A stretch of 51,230 nucleotides of DNA from Saprospirales bacterium (GTDB lineage: Bacteria; Bacteroidota; Bacteroidia; Chitinophagales; Saprospiraceae), in contig PAAY01000016.1 of assembly GCA_002698985.1 (NCBI GenBank), positions 1 through 51,230 on the forward strand. Direction: 5' to 3'. Made by a program: the position numbers and the translations under genes. Positions 25,867 through 34,679 of this stretch are shown here, one piece after another. Below the pieces are notes generated by a model that saw only the letters and a program-made list of their open reading frames with translations, made no database searches and was not told the origin of the DNA. Numbering within the stretch: position 1 is the stretch's first letter; each line of letters starts with the position of its first letter.

Positions 25867-27140
25867 ATGTTTTCATCTACGATATTGTTACGCGGATTTA
25901 TTTCACTGCAATCAGGATTGCAGCCCTTTTCAATTCCAAAGCCCGGAAATGGGTGGCTGGCCGCAGAAATGTTTTCCGGGAACTTGAAAATTTGAAACCA
26001 AGTGAGGGTCTGCGAATCTGGATGCATTGCGCCTCCCACGGAGAGTTTGAACAAGGGAGGCCATTGCTGGAAGCACTAAAAGAAAGATACCCCGCTGCCG
26101 AGCTTGTCCTGACTTTTTTCTCGCCCTCAGGCATGGAGCACGCTTCCTGGCAAGAACTTACCGACACAGCTTTATACCTACCCGCCGACAGCCGAAAAAA
26201 TGCGGGAAAATTTCTGCATCTCGTACAACCTGACATCGCCATTTTTGTCAAGTATGAACTGTGGTACCATTACCTTTCCGACTTACATCGGCGTAAAATT
26301 CCTGCCGTGCTCATAGCTGCCAGTTTCAGGTCTGACCAGATTTTCTTCAGGTGGTATGGAGGCTTCTTTCGCAAGATGCTCGCCTACTTCAACCTCATCC
26401 TGGTGCAGTACAGGGATTCCGCCAGATTGCTCGACGGTATCGGCCTCAGAAAGCATGCTGTTTGTGGGGATCCAAGATTTGAAAGAGCAGCCAACATAGC
26501 TGCAAGTGCTTATCGCAATGAAATTCTGGAAGCTTTTTGCAATGGGAAGCAGGTGCTGATTGCCGGAAGCACCTGGCCGGCAGACGAGGAAATGCTCTCA
26601 AAAGCCTTCGCTTCGCAAAAAACTGATAACTGGAAACTGGTGCTCGTCCCCCATGAAATCGACAGAAAACGCATTAGTCAATTCGCTGAGCAAGTGCCCG
26701 GAACGCTGGTTTATTCCGCCCTCGAAAAAGCCGGACCGGGCTTGGCCTCCGCCAAGGTTCTGGTAATCGATCAGATGGGGCTTCTTTCCAGGATTTACCG
26801 TTACGGTACAGCAGCTTACGTTGGCGGTGCATTGGGTGGAACCGGCCTGCACAACATCATTGAACCCGCAGCCTATGGCCTGCCGGTAATGTTTGGTCCG
26901 CACCACCGCCAATTTCCCGAAGCCCAGGAAATGCTGGCACGGGGCATAGCTGCTGTGGTGGAGAACGCCGATGAGCTGGTGAAGGCATTGGAGGGCTTTG
27001 CCCGGACACAAAATCAGAAGGAAATACGTGAAGCTGCAGGGCGGCTGTTCGACGAGAATGGCGGTGTGACAGGAAAGATGCTCGAGCACCTGCTTCTATC
27101 AGGCTTGCTGCCCAATAAAAAAGCCGACTTCCAAAATTGA
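25851..27140 (+). CDS. waaA: 3-deoxy-D-manno-octulosonic acid (Kdo) transferase WaaA
   Basis: WaaA adds Kdo to lipid A in LPS synthesis, at the inner membrane. The N-terminal part carries an amphipathic or membrane segment and GRRNVFRELEN, then CASHGEFEQGRPLLEAL, KYELWYHYL and a GT30 C-terminal domain with VGGALGGTGLHNIIEPAAYG and the LPVMFGPHHRQFPEAQ motif. Length 429 is normal. The start is a GTG at 25851; a truncated alternative would lose little. It follows an outer-membrane barrel gene. Confidence 0.93.
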   Translation: MLRLLNVFIYDIVTRIYFTAIRIAALFNSKARKWVAGRRNVFRELENLKPSEGLRIWMHCASHGEFEQGRPLLEALKERYPAAELVLTFFSPSGMEHASWQELTDTALYLPADSRKNAGKFLHLVQPDIAIFVKYELWYHYLSDLHRRKIPAVLIAASFRSDQIFFRWYGGFFRKMLAYFNLILVQYRDSARLLDGIGLRKHAVCGDPRFERAANIAASAYRNEILEAFCNGKQVLIAGSTWPADEEMLSKAFASQKTDNWKLVLVPHEIDRKRISQFAEQVPGTLVYSALEKAGPGLASAKVLVIDQMGLLSRIYRYGTAAYVGGALGGTGLHNIIEPAAYGLPVMFGPHHRQFPEAQEMLARGIAAVVENADELVKALEGFARTQNQKEIREAAGRLFDENGGVTGKMLEHLLLSGLLPNKKADFQN

Positions 27141-27560
27141 AGGAAGCCAGCTTATTTAACCCCAAAAAACCAAATCTTGAATGCACTTCAAAAAAGTGCC
27201 TATATCATTGATTAAAAATGTCTTCTGCTGAATTGGATCAGGCGCTAAGGTAAAAACTTTGTAATTCAAAAACAAAATCTTTAGTCCTTAAAATTTGGAG
27301 CTTTTGTCTCAAGGCAAAATATAAGCAGGCGTCAAGAGAACCTAAAGCAATCTCCTTGTGTTAGTAGCGCTCCCAGACGGCAGAACAAACAGACTAAAAA
27401 GTGCCGTACTTGACAGTATTTTTCCTTCAATGAAACGGTAGTTGTAATTTCGGGCCGCATTTCGCCCTGAGAACGATACGGATACAAGATGTTTCGCCCC
27501 ATCAAACCACTCCTGGAACCTGGACAGCATTATCCAATCAGATAGCGCAGTAAATGTAAG
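27141..27560. other. Intergenic gap of 420 bases, waaA to alkaline phosphatase
   Basis: Only one weak hairpin is seen, GCACTT (27183-27188) with AAGTGC (27194-27199), about 43 bases after the waaA stop and without a T-run. I see no convincing ORF, tRNA or strong TAnnTTTG element; TAATTTCG at 27445-27452 is a one-mismatch candidate. The region looks like ordinary spacer. Confidence 0.4.
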
Positions 27561-28682
27561 ATGTTGAAAAAACGGATTTGGGCAGTGATGACCGTTTCGC
27601 TCTTGTTGAGCGGCACCCTTATGCACCAACTGGATGCAGTTGGTGGTAGCCCTGTTCATTTGGAACCACCCCGAAAGGCAAAGAACATCGTCCTGATGAT
27701 TGGTGATGGCATGGGGCTTGCGCAGGTTTCCACACTTTTCACCTACAGGTCCAAAGAGCAGGTTTTCAAATCGTTTCCCGTAATCGGTTTCCAAAAAACA
27801 CAATCCGGCGACAACCTGGTCACCGACTCGGCAGCCGGAGCAACGGCCATGGCCACCGGTGTCAAAGCTCCCAACCACTCCATCGCATTGGATTCCCAGG
27901 GCGCAGTTTTGAAGACAATTCTCGAAGAAGCTGCTGAAAAAGGGCTTTCAACGGGCATGGTGGTAACTTCCTCCATTGTGCATGCCACGCCGGCAGCCTT
28001 CGTTGCCCACAGCACCACCCGCTACCACTACGAACAGATCGCAGAGTATTTTCCAAAGAGCAAGCTTGACTTTTTCATTGGCGGTGGCAAGAAGTATTTC
28101 AACCGCAGAGAGAAAGACGATCGCAACCTGATCTACGAATTGAAAAAGAGTGGATTTGCCGTTTACGATTATTTCCACTCCAACCTGTACAATGTCTATC
28201 CGTCTCCCACCAAGCGCTTTGCATTTTTCACTGCTGACAACCAACCCCTGCCAGCCATGCAGCAGCGGGAGTACCTTCCTTACGCTTCAGAAATAGCAAT
28301 TGATTATCTGAAAAAGAGAAGTGACAAAGGCTTTTTTCTGATGATCGAAGGCTCGCAGATCGATTGGGCCTGCCATTCCAACCAGGGTAAGATGCTGGTA
28401 TCGGAAATGCTCGATTTCGAAAAAGCAGTGGCAGCCGTTTTGAAAATGGCTGCCCAGGACGGGGAAACCCTGGTCATTGTAACTGCCGACCACACCACCG
28501 GCGGTTTGGGGCTGAACAAAGGCGAAACAGGAGACAAAGTCAAACTCGAATTTACAACGAACGGACATACAGCGTCCATGGTGCCGGTGTTTGCATTCGG
28601 GCCGGGCGCTGAACTTTTTAGAGGGGTGTATGAAAACACCGAAATCTATCACAAAATGAGGCAGTGTTTCGGCTTCGAATAA
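27561..28682 (+). CDS. Alkaline phosphatase
   Basis: This exported enzyme releases phosphate from monoesters. A signal peptide covers about residues 1-24. The active-site region is LVTDSAAGATAMATGVKA, with the nucleophile serine in DSAAGA. The metal motifs IGDGMGLAQVS, IEGSQIDWACHSNQGK and TADHTTGGL, plus NGHTASMVPVFAFG, are all present. At 373 residues it is a short PhoA-superfamily member, as is common in Bacteroidota. It is a stand-alone gene; phosphate regulation cannot be judged here. Confidence 0.94.
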   Translation: MLKKRIWAVMTVSLLLSGTLMHQLDAVGGSPVHLEPPRKAKNIVLMIGDGMGLAQVSTLFTYRSKEQVFKSFPVIGFQKTQSGDNLVTDSAAGATAMATGVKAPNHSIALDSQGAVLKTILEEAAEKGLSTGMVVTSSIVHATPAAFVAHSTTRYHYEQIAEYFPKSKLDFFIGGGKKYFNRREKDDRNLIYELKKSGFAVYDYFHSNLYNVYPSPTKRFAFFTADNQPLPAMQQREYLPYASEIAIDYLKKRSDKGFFLMIEGSQIDWACHSNQGKMLVSEMLDFEKAVAAVLKMAAQDGETLVIVTADHTTGGLGLNKGETGDKVKLEFTTNGHTASMVPVFAFGPGAELFRGVYENTEIYHKMRQCFGFE

Positions 28683-28736
28683 AGCTGAAAACATGGCTTC
28701 CGCTGGACGCTTAACCCTTAACAACCCTACAAAATT

Positions 28737-29891
28737 ATGTTTGCAGATCTCGATACCGTTGACAGCCTGAAAATGATCCGTGAAAGTGCAAGGGACTTTG
28801 CCCAGAAGCACATCCTGCCCCATGTGATGGAATGGGATGAGGCACAAATCTTCCCCCGTGACCTTTTCAGTAAAATGGGCGAACTGGGATTCATGGGAAT
28901 TCTGGTGCCTCACGAATACGGAGGCAGTGGACTTGGATACCAGGAATACATCACCGTAATCGAAGAAATTGGAAAAGCCTGCGGGTCCATTGGCCTCTCT
29001 GTAGCAGCGCACAACTCCCTGTGCACCAACCACATCCTCGAATTCGGCAACGAAGAGCAAAAGCAAAAATACCTGCCCAAACTTGCTTCCGGCGAATACG
29101 TAGGTGCCTGGGGTCTCACGGAACCCAACACCGGCAGCGATGCCGGAAGGATGAAATGTGTGGCCACCAAAGACGGCGATTACTACGTCCTCAATGGCAC
29201 CAAGAATTTCATCACCCACGGAGCCAGCGGTGAAGTGGCCGTCGTCATTGCCCGCACGGGCGAACTGCTCGACAACCACGGCATGACGGCTTTCATTGTG
29301 GAAAGGGGCGCACCCGGTTTTGCCGCAGGCAAGAAGGAGAATAAACTCGGAATGCGGGCCTCCGAAACGGCTGAAATGGTCTTCGACAACTGCCGGGTAC
29401 ACAAGTCCCAGGTGCTGGGCCAGGAGGGTGACGGTTTCATCCAGGCCCTGAAAGTGCTGGACGGTGGCCGCATCAGTATCGCTGCGCTTTCGGTTGCCAT
29501 TGCAAAAGGCGCTTATGAGGCTTCTGTCAAATACGCCAAAGAGCGGGAGCAATTCGGCAAGCCCATTGCCAGCTTCCAGGCCATCAGCTTCAAACTGGCC
29601 GACATGGCCACAAAGATCGATGCGGCTGAGTTATTGACCCGCAAAGCGGGCGACCTCAAAAACAAAGGCCTTCGTTGCACACAGGCGTCTGCCATGGCCA
29701 AGCTCTACGCTTCCGAAATTTCGGTTCAGGTGGCCAACGAAGCCGTTCAGATTTTTGGCGGTTACGGTTATACCAAAGAATTCCCCGTCGAGAAATTCTA
29801 CCGCGACGCAAAGCTCTGTACCATTGGTGAGGGAACTTCGGAAATTCAGAAGCTGGTCATCTCCAGAAACATCCTGAAAGGAAACAGCTGA
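28737..29891 (+). CDS. Acyl-CoA dehydrogenase
   Basis: This FAD-dependent enzyme introduces the alpha-beta double bond in acyl-CoA beta-oxidation or in branched-chain amino acid breakdown. The three domains are recognisable: helical N-terminus, the beta-domain motif GAWGLTEPNTGSDAG with NGTKNFITHG, and the C-terminal FAD and catalytic region REQFGKPIASFQAI, ending with IGEGTSEIQKLVISRNIL, where the Glu of GEGT is the catalytic base position. Length 384 is standard. Chain-length specificity cannot be read out. It is transcribed after the phosphatase gene but need not share its transcript. Confidence 0.95.
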   Translation: MFADLDTVDSLKMIRESARDFAQKHILPHVMEWDEAQIFPRDLFSKMGELGFMGILVPHEYGGSGLGYQEYITVIEEIGKACGSIGLSVAAHNSLCTNHILEFGNEEQKQKYLPKLASGEYVGAWGLTEPNTGSDAGRMKCVATKDGDYYVLNGTKNFITHGASGEVAVVIARTGELLDNHGMTAFIVERGAPGFAAGKKENKLGMRASETAEMVFDNCRVHKSQVLGQEGDGFIQALKVLDGGRISIAALSVAIAKGAYEASVKYAKEREQFGKPIASFQAISFKLADMATKIDAAELLTRKAGDLKNKGLRCTQASAMAKLYASEISVQVANEAVQIFGGYGYTKEFPVEKFYRDAKLCTIGEGTSEIQKLVISRNILKGNS

Positions 29892-30028
29892 AAAATTCCG
29901 TAAGCATTTTACTGATTTGAGTTTGTGTTTTACCTTTAGGCCTCTTCCATACAAGACGAACTGGACACAAAGCGATAGAGGAGCAGGAGGTGCAATAAAG
30001 AAAAAACACAAACCTCAAATCAAACGCT

Positions 30029-31282
30029 ATGAAACCCCTTCTCTGGGCCATCATGCTGTGCCCGTTCTTGTCCTATTCTCAACTTTCTATTACTGGAGCC
30101 GGAACCTACACCATTGACTTTGACAACACAGTGAGTGGTGTGAACAACGGGCAGTTCCAGGGGACGGGATTTAACAATAGCCCATCGGCAGGCCAATTGG
30201 ACTCGGATGCTTGGAAAGTTCTTGGCTTGTCGGATGGGGATACTTTTTTCGGTGGAATTTTTGAAGGAGGAGATTATAGCCGGGGAGCTAGTCAGGGAGG
30301 AGTTGTTAACGGTGGCATATATGCTTTTGAAACAGCAACAGGAAACTATAGTCTTGGTATCCAACCAAGTGTAGCCGATTTCACACCTGGAGATTTTGTT
30401 CTGAGAATTCAAAACAAAAGCGGAACTGTCATTAATGAATTGGTATTGGATTATGATATTAAAGTCCTGAATAACGAAGACAGGTCTAGTTCATTTAACT
30501 TTTCATGGTCTGTGGATGATATAAATTACACTTCAGTAGGGGCGTTAGATTACGCTTCGCAAACAACTGCTGATCAGCCTCCAATCTGGGTGACGGAACA
30601 TAAAAACACTACAATTACAAATCTTAATGTCGCCAACAACGGATATCTTTATTTAAAATGGTCAAGTGATGACGCAGGAGGAACCTCCGGCTCCCGCGAC
30701 GAATTCGGCCTAGACAACATCGTCATATCGGGTATCGTGCTGCCGGTGGAGCTTGTCAGCTTTTCTGCTTCGGCAAAAGAGGGGCAGATCAATTTAGAAT
30801 GGGAAACTGCTTCAGAACTGCAAAACAGAGAGTTTCAGGTGGAGCACAGCCCGGATGGAACGAATTTCAGGCAGATCGGGAGTTTGCCCGGCCACGGCAC
30901 CAGCACCGAAACCCACCGGTACACATTCACGCACCAAACGCCTTCATCCGGCACCAATTACTATCGCCTGAAGCAGGTTGACGAAGACGGGACTTTCAGC
31001 TACTCAAAAATTGTTTCCGTCAGGATGGAACCAGCCGGCCACACGGTGGTTTATTACAATGCTTCAACGCATGAGATTGACGTCCGTTTCAGCGAAGAAC
31101 AGCAGGAAGATGCCTTGCTGTTGGTGTTCGATCTTTCCGGACGGCAGCTGATCGATTCGCAAATTGCGGCCGGCAGCACAGTAGCCAGGCTGACCTTGCC
31201 GGATGTCATTCCCGGCATGTACATCGTTCAGTTGCGCCAGCGAAACAAGGTTGAGAACACCCGTTTGGTGGTCAATCCCTAA
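30029..31282 (+). CDS. Secreted protein with T9SS type A sorting domain
   Basis: The 417-residue protein has a signal peptide (about residues 1-18), an N-terminal beta-rich module without a name I recognise (about 19-230), a fibronectin-like linker beginning LPVELVSFSASAKEGQINLEW (broken at its centre here as LPVELVSFSA and SAKEGQINLEW), and a type A C-terminal sorting domain (about 335-417). It is exported by T9SS and probably surface-attached or released. By hand count, GC is about 37% over 30301-30660 and about 56% over 30661-30900, so the N-terminal module may be foreign. It converges with the TPR gene, and the two stops overlap by 4 bases. Confidence 0.85.
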   Translation: MKPLLWAIMLCPFLSYSQLSITGAGTYTIDFDNTVSGVNNGQFQGTGFNNSPSAGQLDSDAWKVLGLSDGDTFFGGIFEGGDYSRGASQGGVVNGGIYAFETATGNYSLGIQPSVADFTPGDFVLRIQNKSGTVINELVLDYDIKVLNNEDRSSSFNFSWSVDDINYTSVGALDYASQTTADQPPIWVTEHKNTTITNLNVANNGYLYLKWSSDDAGGTSGSRDEFGLDNIVISGIVLPVELVSFSASAKEGQINLEWETASELQNREFQVEHSPDGTNFRQIGSLPGHGTSTETHRYTFTHQTPSSGTNYYRLKQVDEDGTFSYSKIVSVRMEPAGHTVVYYNASTHEIDVRFSEEQQEDALLLVFDLSGRQLIDSQIAAGSTVARLTLPDVIPGMYIVQLRQRNKVENTRLVVNP

Positions 31283-32916
31283 TTGAGCCTCTTGTAAGTG
31301 CGGATGCTTTTGCGCTGCAGCTGCATTTCTTTGATAAACTGAGCCACAACCTCGCTGTGCCGTGAGAGTTCCTGCACCGAAATGCCTTTTTCTTTGGCGG
31401 CCTTGAGTTCTTCCACAGCTTGTTCTTCCTTGTTTTCCTTCAGCAACAGCTCGATCTTCTTTGCCGTCAGTTTCGGGTCCTGGGGTTTCACTTCCAGACC
31501 TTTCTCCACCAGTTGGATGGCTTTCTGGTTGTTACCCAGCCGGCTGTAGGCATCCACCTTCGTAATGTACTTTGTCGTGTTGAGCTGGTTGGTGGGCTGC
31601 GGTTCCAGTTCCTCGATGATACCTTCCTGCAAATGGATTTCCTTTCGTGTTGTCTCCAATTCGGTTTTGGCCTTTGGGGCAAGTTCGGGCGAAAGTTTTA
31701 CCACCTTTTCCAGATCCACCTCGGCTTTTGACAACTGCTCAGAAGACTGGTAAGCCTTCGCCCTGGCGTACAACACTGCCGGGTCTTCCTTCTTGCTGAT
31801 GACAGCCGAGAAATCGTTGATGGCTTGCAGGTAGTTGCCTTCTTGCAGCAGGATCATGCCCCGGTTGTTCAGCGCCAGCCAGTTATCCGGGGCTTTTGCC
31901 AGCAACTCGTCATAAGCCTCCAGGGCAGCAGCCGGGTTTCCGGAACGGAGATAGTTTTCAGCCAGAAGCATGGATTTGGTCACCATCACCTGTGAATCCC
32001 TGGCTTCAAAAGAGGAAAGCAAACACGCCGCATTGTCGGTGCGGCCTTCCATCATTTCGTTGGAGCCGATGGCCAGCAGAATCACCTCTTCGATATCTGC
32101 CGTAAAAGTCCGGTCGCTGGCTATGTCAGACAAAACCCGGACAGTATCAAACTGGTTCTCCCCCCACTCCAGTTTGCTCCACTCCACCGCCAGTTGGCGG
32201 CCGTCGGCAAACTTGTACCTCGTTTTCAGAATGTTTCTGCCGTCGGCAAATTCCGTTCTGCCCCAAACGACCAGGTCTGCGCCACAGCGTTTTGCGAAGC
32301 GACCGGCCTCTTCGTAATTGAGGAGCTTCACCGGCTCAAACTGCTCGTTGATTCTGACGGCGACATCCAGCCGGCATTTGGCGCAAAAGGACTCCAGTTT
32401 TTCCGCAAACAGCCCCTCGGGCTGTCCAGCCTGCCTGTTGACTTTGTAAAATGGCAGCACCATTATTTTCAAGGCCTTGCGGCCAAATTCAGGGCACAGG
32501 GATTTCTTTCCGTCCGTTGTTCCTCCCCCGCTCAGGATGTCAGGTTTGAGAAGAAAAAAGAGAACTGCCGCAAGGGGCAACAAAAGGGCCCAAAGCCACC
32601 ACCTGGATGATTTGGACTTCTCTTGGCGAGCAAGGCCTTCCGGTTCAAACCGGTCATTTTCAAAATGTTCAAGGACAGTCAGCAGGCGGTCGTGAACCCT
32701 GTTGTAACTCAGCTGGGCATTGTCAAAACTGATGATCCCCCTCGTTTCGTCGTTTTTGGTTTTGTTGTAAAGGGCACCAATGGCCAGCACCTCCCTGAGC
32801 AGCACCTTCAGTTCTGGTTTTCCTGACCATTCGCGTTCCAGCAGGTCGAGTGCCTCACCGGTCTGTGCCTCTGAAATCAAATCCCGGACGGTATGAAGTA
32901 ATTCCTGTTTGTTCAT
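31279..32916 (-). CDS. Membrane TPR protein with EAD-like N-terminal domain
   Basis: I place the start at 32916 (MNKQELLHTV), giving 545 residues; the upstream frame is unlikely. Residues about 1-87 form a small helical bundle (ISEAQTGEALDLLE, ALYNKTKNDETRGIISFDNA, LSYNRVHDRLLTVLEHF) that resembles the effector-associated domain 11 family. A membrane helix covers about 106-123. A domain with LKIMVLPF and GADLVVWG (about 145-310) resembles the N-terminal fold of TolB or FlgO. TPR repeats cover about 330-480. EAD-like domains act as adaptors in bacterial conflict systems by homotypic binding. No partner EAD gene is in the window. Confidence 0.8.
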   Translation of the reverse strand: MNKQELLHTVRDLISEAQTGEALDLLEREWSGKPELKVLLREVLAIGALYNKTKNDETRGIISFDNAQLSYNRVHDRLLTVLEHFENDRFEPEGLARQEKSKSSRWWLWALLLPLAAVLFFLLKPDILSGGGTTDGKKSLCPEFGRKALKIMVLPFYKVNRQAGQPEGLFAEKLESFCAKCRLDVAVRINEQFEPVKLLNYEEAGRFAKRCGADLVVWGRTEFADGRNILKTRYKFADGRQLAVEWSKLEWGENQFDTVRVLSDIASDRTFTADIEEVILLAIGSNEMMEGRTDNAACLLSSFEARDSQVMVTKSMLLAENYLRSGNPAAALEAYDELLAKAPDNWLALNNRGMILLQEGNYLQAINDFSAVISKKEDPAVLYARAKAYQSSEQLSKAEVDLEKVVKLSPELAPKAKTELETTRKEIHLQEGIIEELEPQPTNQLNTTKYITKVDAYSRLGNNQKAIQLVEKGLEVKPQDPKLTAKKIELLLKENKEEQAVEELKAAKEKGISVQELSRHSEVVAQFIKEMQLQRKSIRTYKRLN

Positions 32917-32989
32917 AGCAATTTTTATGGGACTGCAAATTAGAAAAAATACGTATTCGTCCTTACATCCCGGCTCCTGTCGGGTTTGG

Positions 32990-32997
32990 TACATTTG
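32990..32997 (+). promoter_or_regulatory. Possible -7 element (TACATTTG) for the PorV/PorQ gene
   Basis: TACATTTG lies 67 bases before the start at 33065. No TTG-type -33 element is visible at the usual spacing. A CCCG/CGGG stem flanks it upstream. Confidence 0.3.
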
Positions 32998-33064
32998 TGG
33001 CCGTAGGATGTTAATTCCGCACTGAATTGAACTCCGTGCCGTTAGTGAGACCAAACATTTTTTA

Positions 33065-34162
33065 ATGAAGACACCTGCACCTATCCGCCCGTTTTTCTTT
33101 CTGTTTTTTTTCGTCGCAATGGCCGGCGTTGCCATGGGGCAGAAGTACAGCAATGAATTCCTTTCGATCGGAGTTAGCGCAAGGGCCCAGGCCATGGGGA
33201 ATGCAGTCATTGCCAGCACAGATGATGTAACCAGCGGCTATTGGAACCCCGCCGGCCTCGCCAACATGGATTCAACTGAAGGTCTGCAGCTGGGTGCCAT
33301 GCACGCAGAATGGTTCGCCGGTGTCGGCAAATTCGACTACCTGGGCCTGACCATTCCCTTCGCCACGGGCAACCGCAGGCTGGGCCTCTCGCTCATCCGT
33401 TTCGGTATCGATGACATCCCGAACACCCTCAGCCTTTACGAAGACGACGGCACGGTCAACTACGACAACATCGTTTCCTTCTCCGCCGCCGACTACGCCA
33501 TCCTGGGCAGCTACGCCCAAAAGTGGAAAACAAAAAAAGGCAGGGAATTCAACATTGGCGGCAATGTGAAAATCGTACGGCGGGGCATCGGCACCTTTGC
33601 CAATTCATGGGGCTTTGGATTTGACGTGGGCCTTCAGTGGAAAAGCGGCCCCTGGCTTTTGGCCGCCACGGGCAGAGACATCACCTCCACCTTCAACGCA
33701 TGGCATGTAACATTTACCGACGAGGAAAAAGCAGTCCTGCTTGCCACTGGCAATGAGTTACCAGATATCAATTCACTGGAAGTCACCAAACCGCAAATCG
33801 TTCTGGGCGCAGGACGGTTGTTTCAATTCGAAAACTTCAGCCTCCTGGCTGAGCTGAATGCTCTGGCCACCACCGACGGCAAACGCAACACCCTTGTTTC
33901 GGGGGACCCCATCAGCATAGATCCCGGCTTCGGAATGGAAGCCAATTACCAGGATTTTTTGTTCCTCAGAGCTGGAATCAACCAGTTTCAAAAAGAAGGC
34001 GATTTCGACGGCCAGAAGCACTACATCTCGCGGCCATCGGTAGGTGTCGGTTTGCAGATTTACAGCCTGAGAGTAGATTATGCATTTACCGATTTGGGAG
34101 ATTCCCAAAACCGTTATTCTCACATTGTGTCACTGCGACTGGATTTGAAACCAAAGAAATAA
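33065..34162 (+). CDS. PorV/PorQ family outer-membrane protein
   Basis: The 365-residue protein has a signal peptide (about residues 1-25, ending AMGQ) and an OMPP1/FadL-like barrel typical of the PorV/PorQ family: SIGVSARAQAMGNAVIAS, then DVTSGYWNPAGLA near the start, and many strands. PorV is a T9SS outer-membrane shuttle that delivers cargo to the attachment complex; PorQ works similarly. Which of the two, or a third paralogue, cannot be decided here. It is a single gene, distant from the other T9SS gene at 48.8 kb. Confidence 0.85.
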   Translation: MKTPAPIRPFFFLFFFVAMAGVAMGQKYSNEFLSIGVSARAQAMGNAVIASTDDVTSGYWNPAGLANMDSTEGLQLGAMHAEWFAGVGKFDYLGLTIPFATGNRRLGLSLIRFGIDDIPNTLSLYEDDGTVNYDNIVSFSAADYAILGSYAQKWKTKKGREFNIGGNVKIVRRGIGTFANSWGFGFDVGLQWKSGPWLLAATGRDITSTFNAWHVTFTDEEKAVLLATGNELPDINSLEVTKPQIVLGAGRLFQFENFSLLAELNALATTDGKRNTLVSGDPISIDPGFGMEANYQDFLFLRAGINQFQKEGDFDGQKHYISRPSVGVGLQIYSLRVDYAFTDLGDSQNRYSHIVSLRLDLKPKK

Positions 34163-34679
34163 TGGCAGTCAGTTACGGTCATTTTATTGGCCATCAGCAG
34201 CTTGCCTTTTCTGTCAAATTGTCAATGACTTTTTTAACATCTGGCAGGCTTTTTTCTTTTTCAGAAAGCACTTATCTTGCCAACGCAACGACGACCAGAT
34301 GTGGTCGTTGACAAGAGAAAATACCGCACAAGTACATCCTTAATGTTTTGACTCAACACTACTAAAGTTAAGGTATGATTTGGAGTGCGACTAGGGCGGG
34401 CCCCAACCGTTGACTTGTCCGGTTCTTTTCCGCAACCAACCCGTTGGTGCGCTAAAGACAAGGGGATTACCGAAATCACTCCGACAGCCTTATTCCTGTA
34501 TCTAAAGGGGTCTAAAACGCCTCACGTACTTGTGTGGTTTTTCTTTTTCAGGCCCTTCTCTATCCACCGGTTTTCGCTCGTCTTGTTTCCTTCCTGGTTG
34601 GTGGAATTATTCCCATCCATTCGGCTTCTCTTCTTAATTTTCGAGCGTTCAACAACCATACTCACAAACAACATCAGCA
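34163..34679. other. Long intergenic region (517 bases) before the SPFH gene
   Basis: No convincing ORF or tRNA is visible. It contains two clear hairpins: 34289-34310 (CGACCA/TGGTCG core around GATG) and 34431-34451 (ACCAAC/GTTGGT core with an outer CGC/GCG pair). A TTTTG (34346-34350) with TATGATTTG (34374-34382) is a loose promoter candidate. It may be a long, structured leader of the SPFH gene. Confidence 0.4.

Noticed and set aside
28287-29552. 421-residue open frame on the minus strand
   Set aside because: It lies antisense over the well-supported alkaline phosphatase and acyl-CoA dehydrogenase genes, and its protein shows no domain pattern.
34381-34480. A tRNA or tmRNA in the G/C-rich stretch before the SPFH gene
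   Set aside because: The hairpins do not form a cloverleaf and no T-loop consensus or CCA end is seen.
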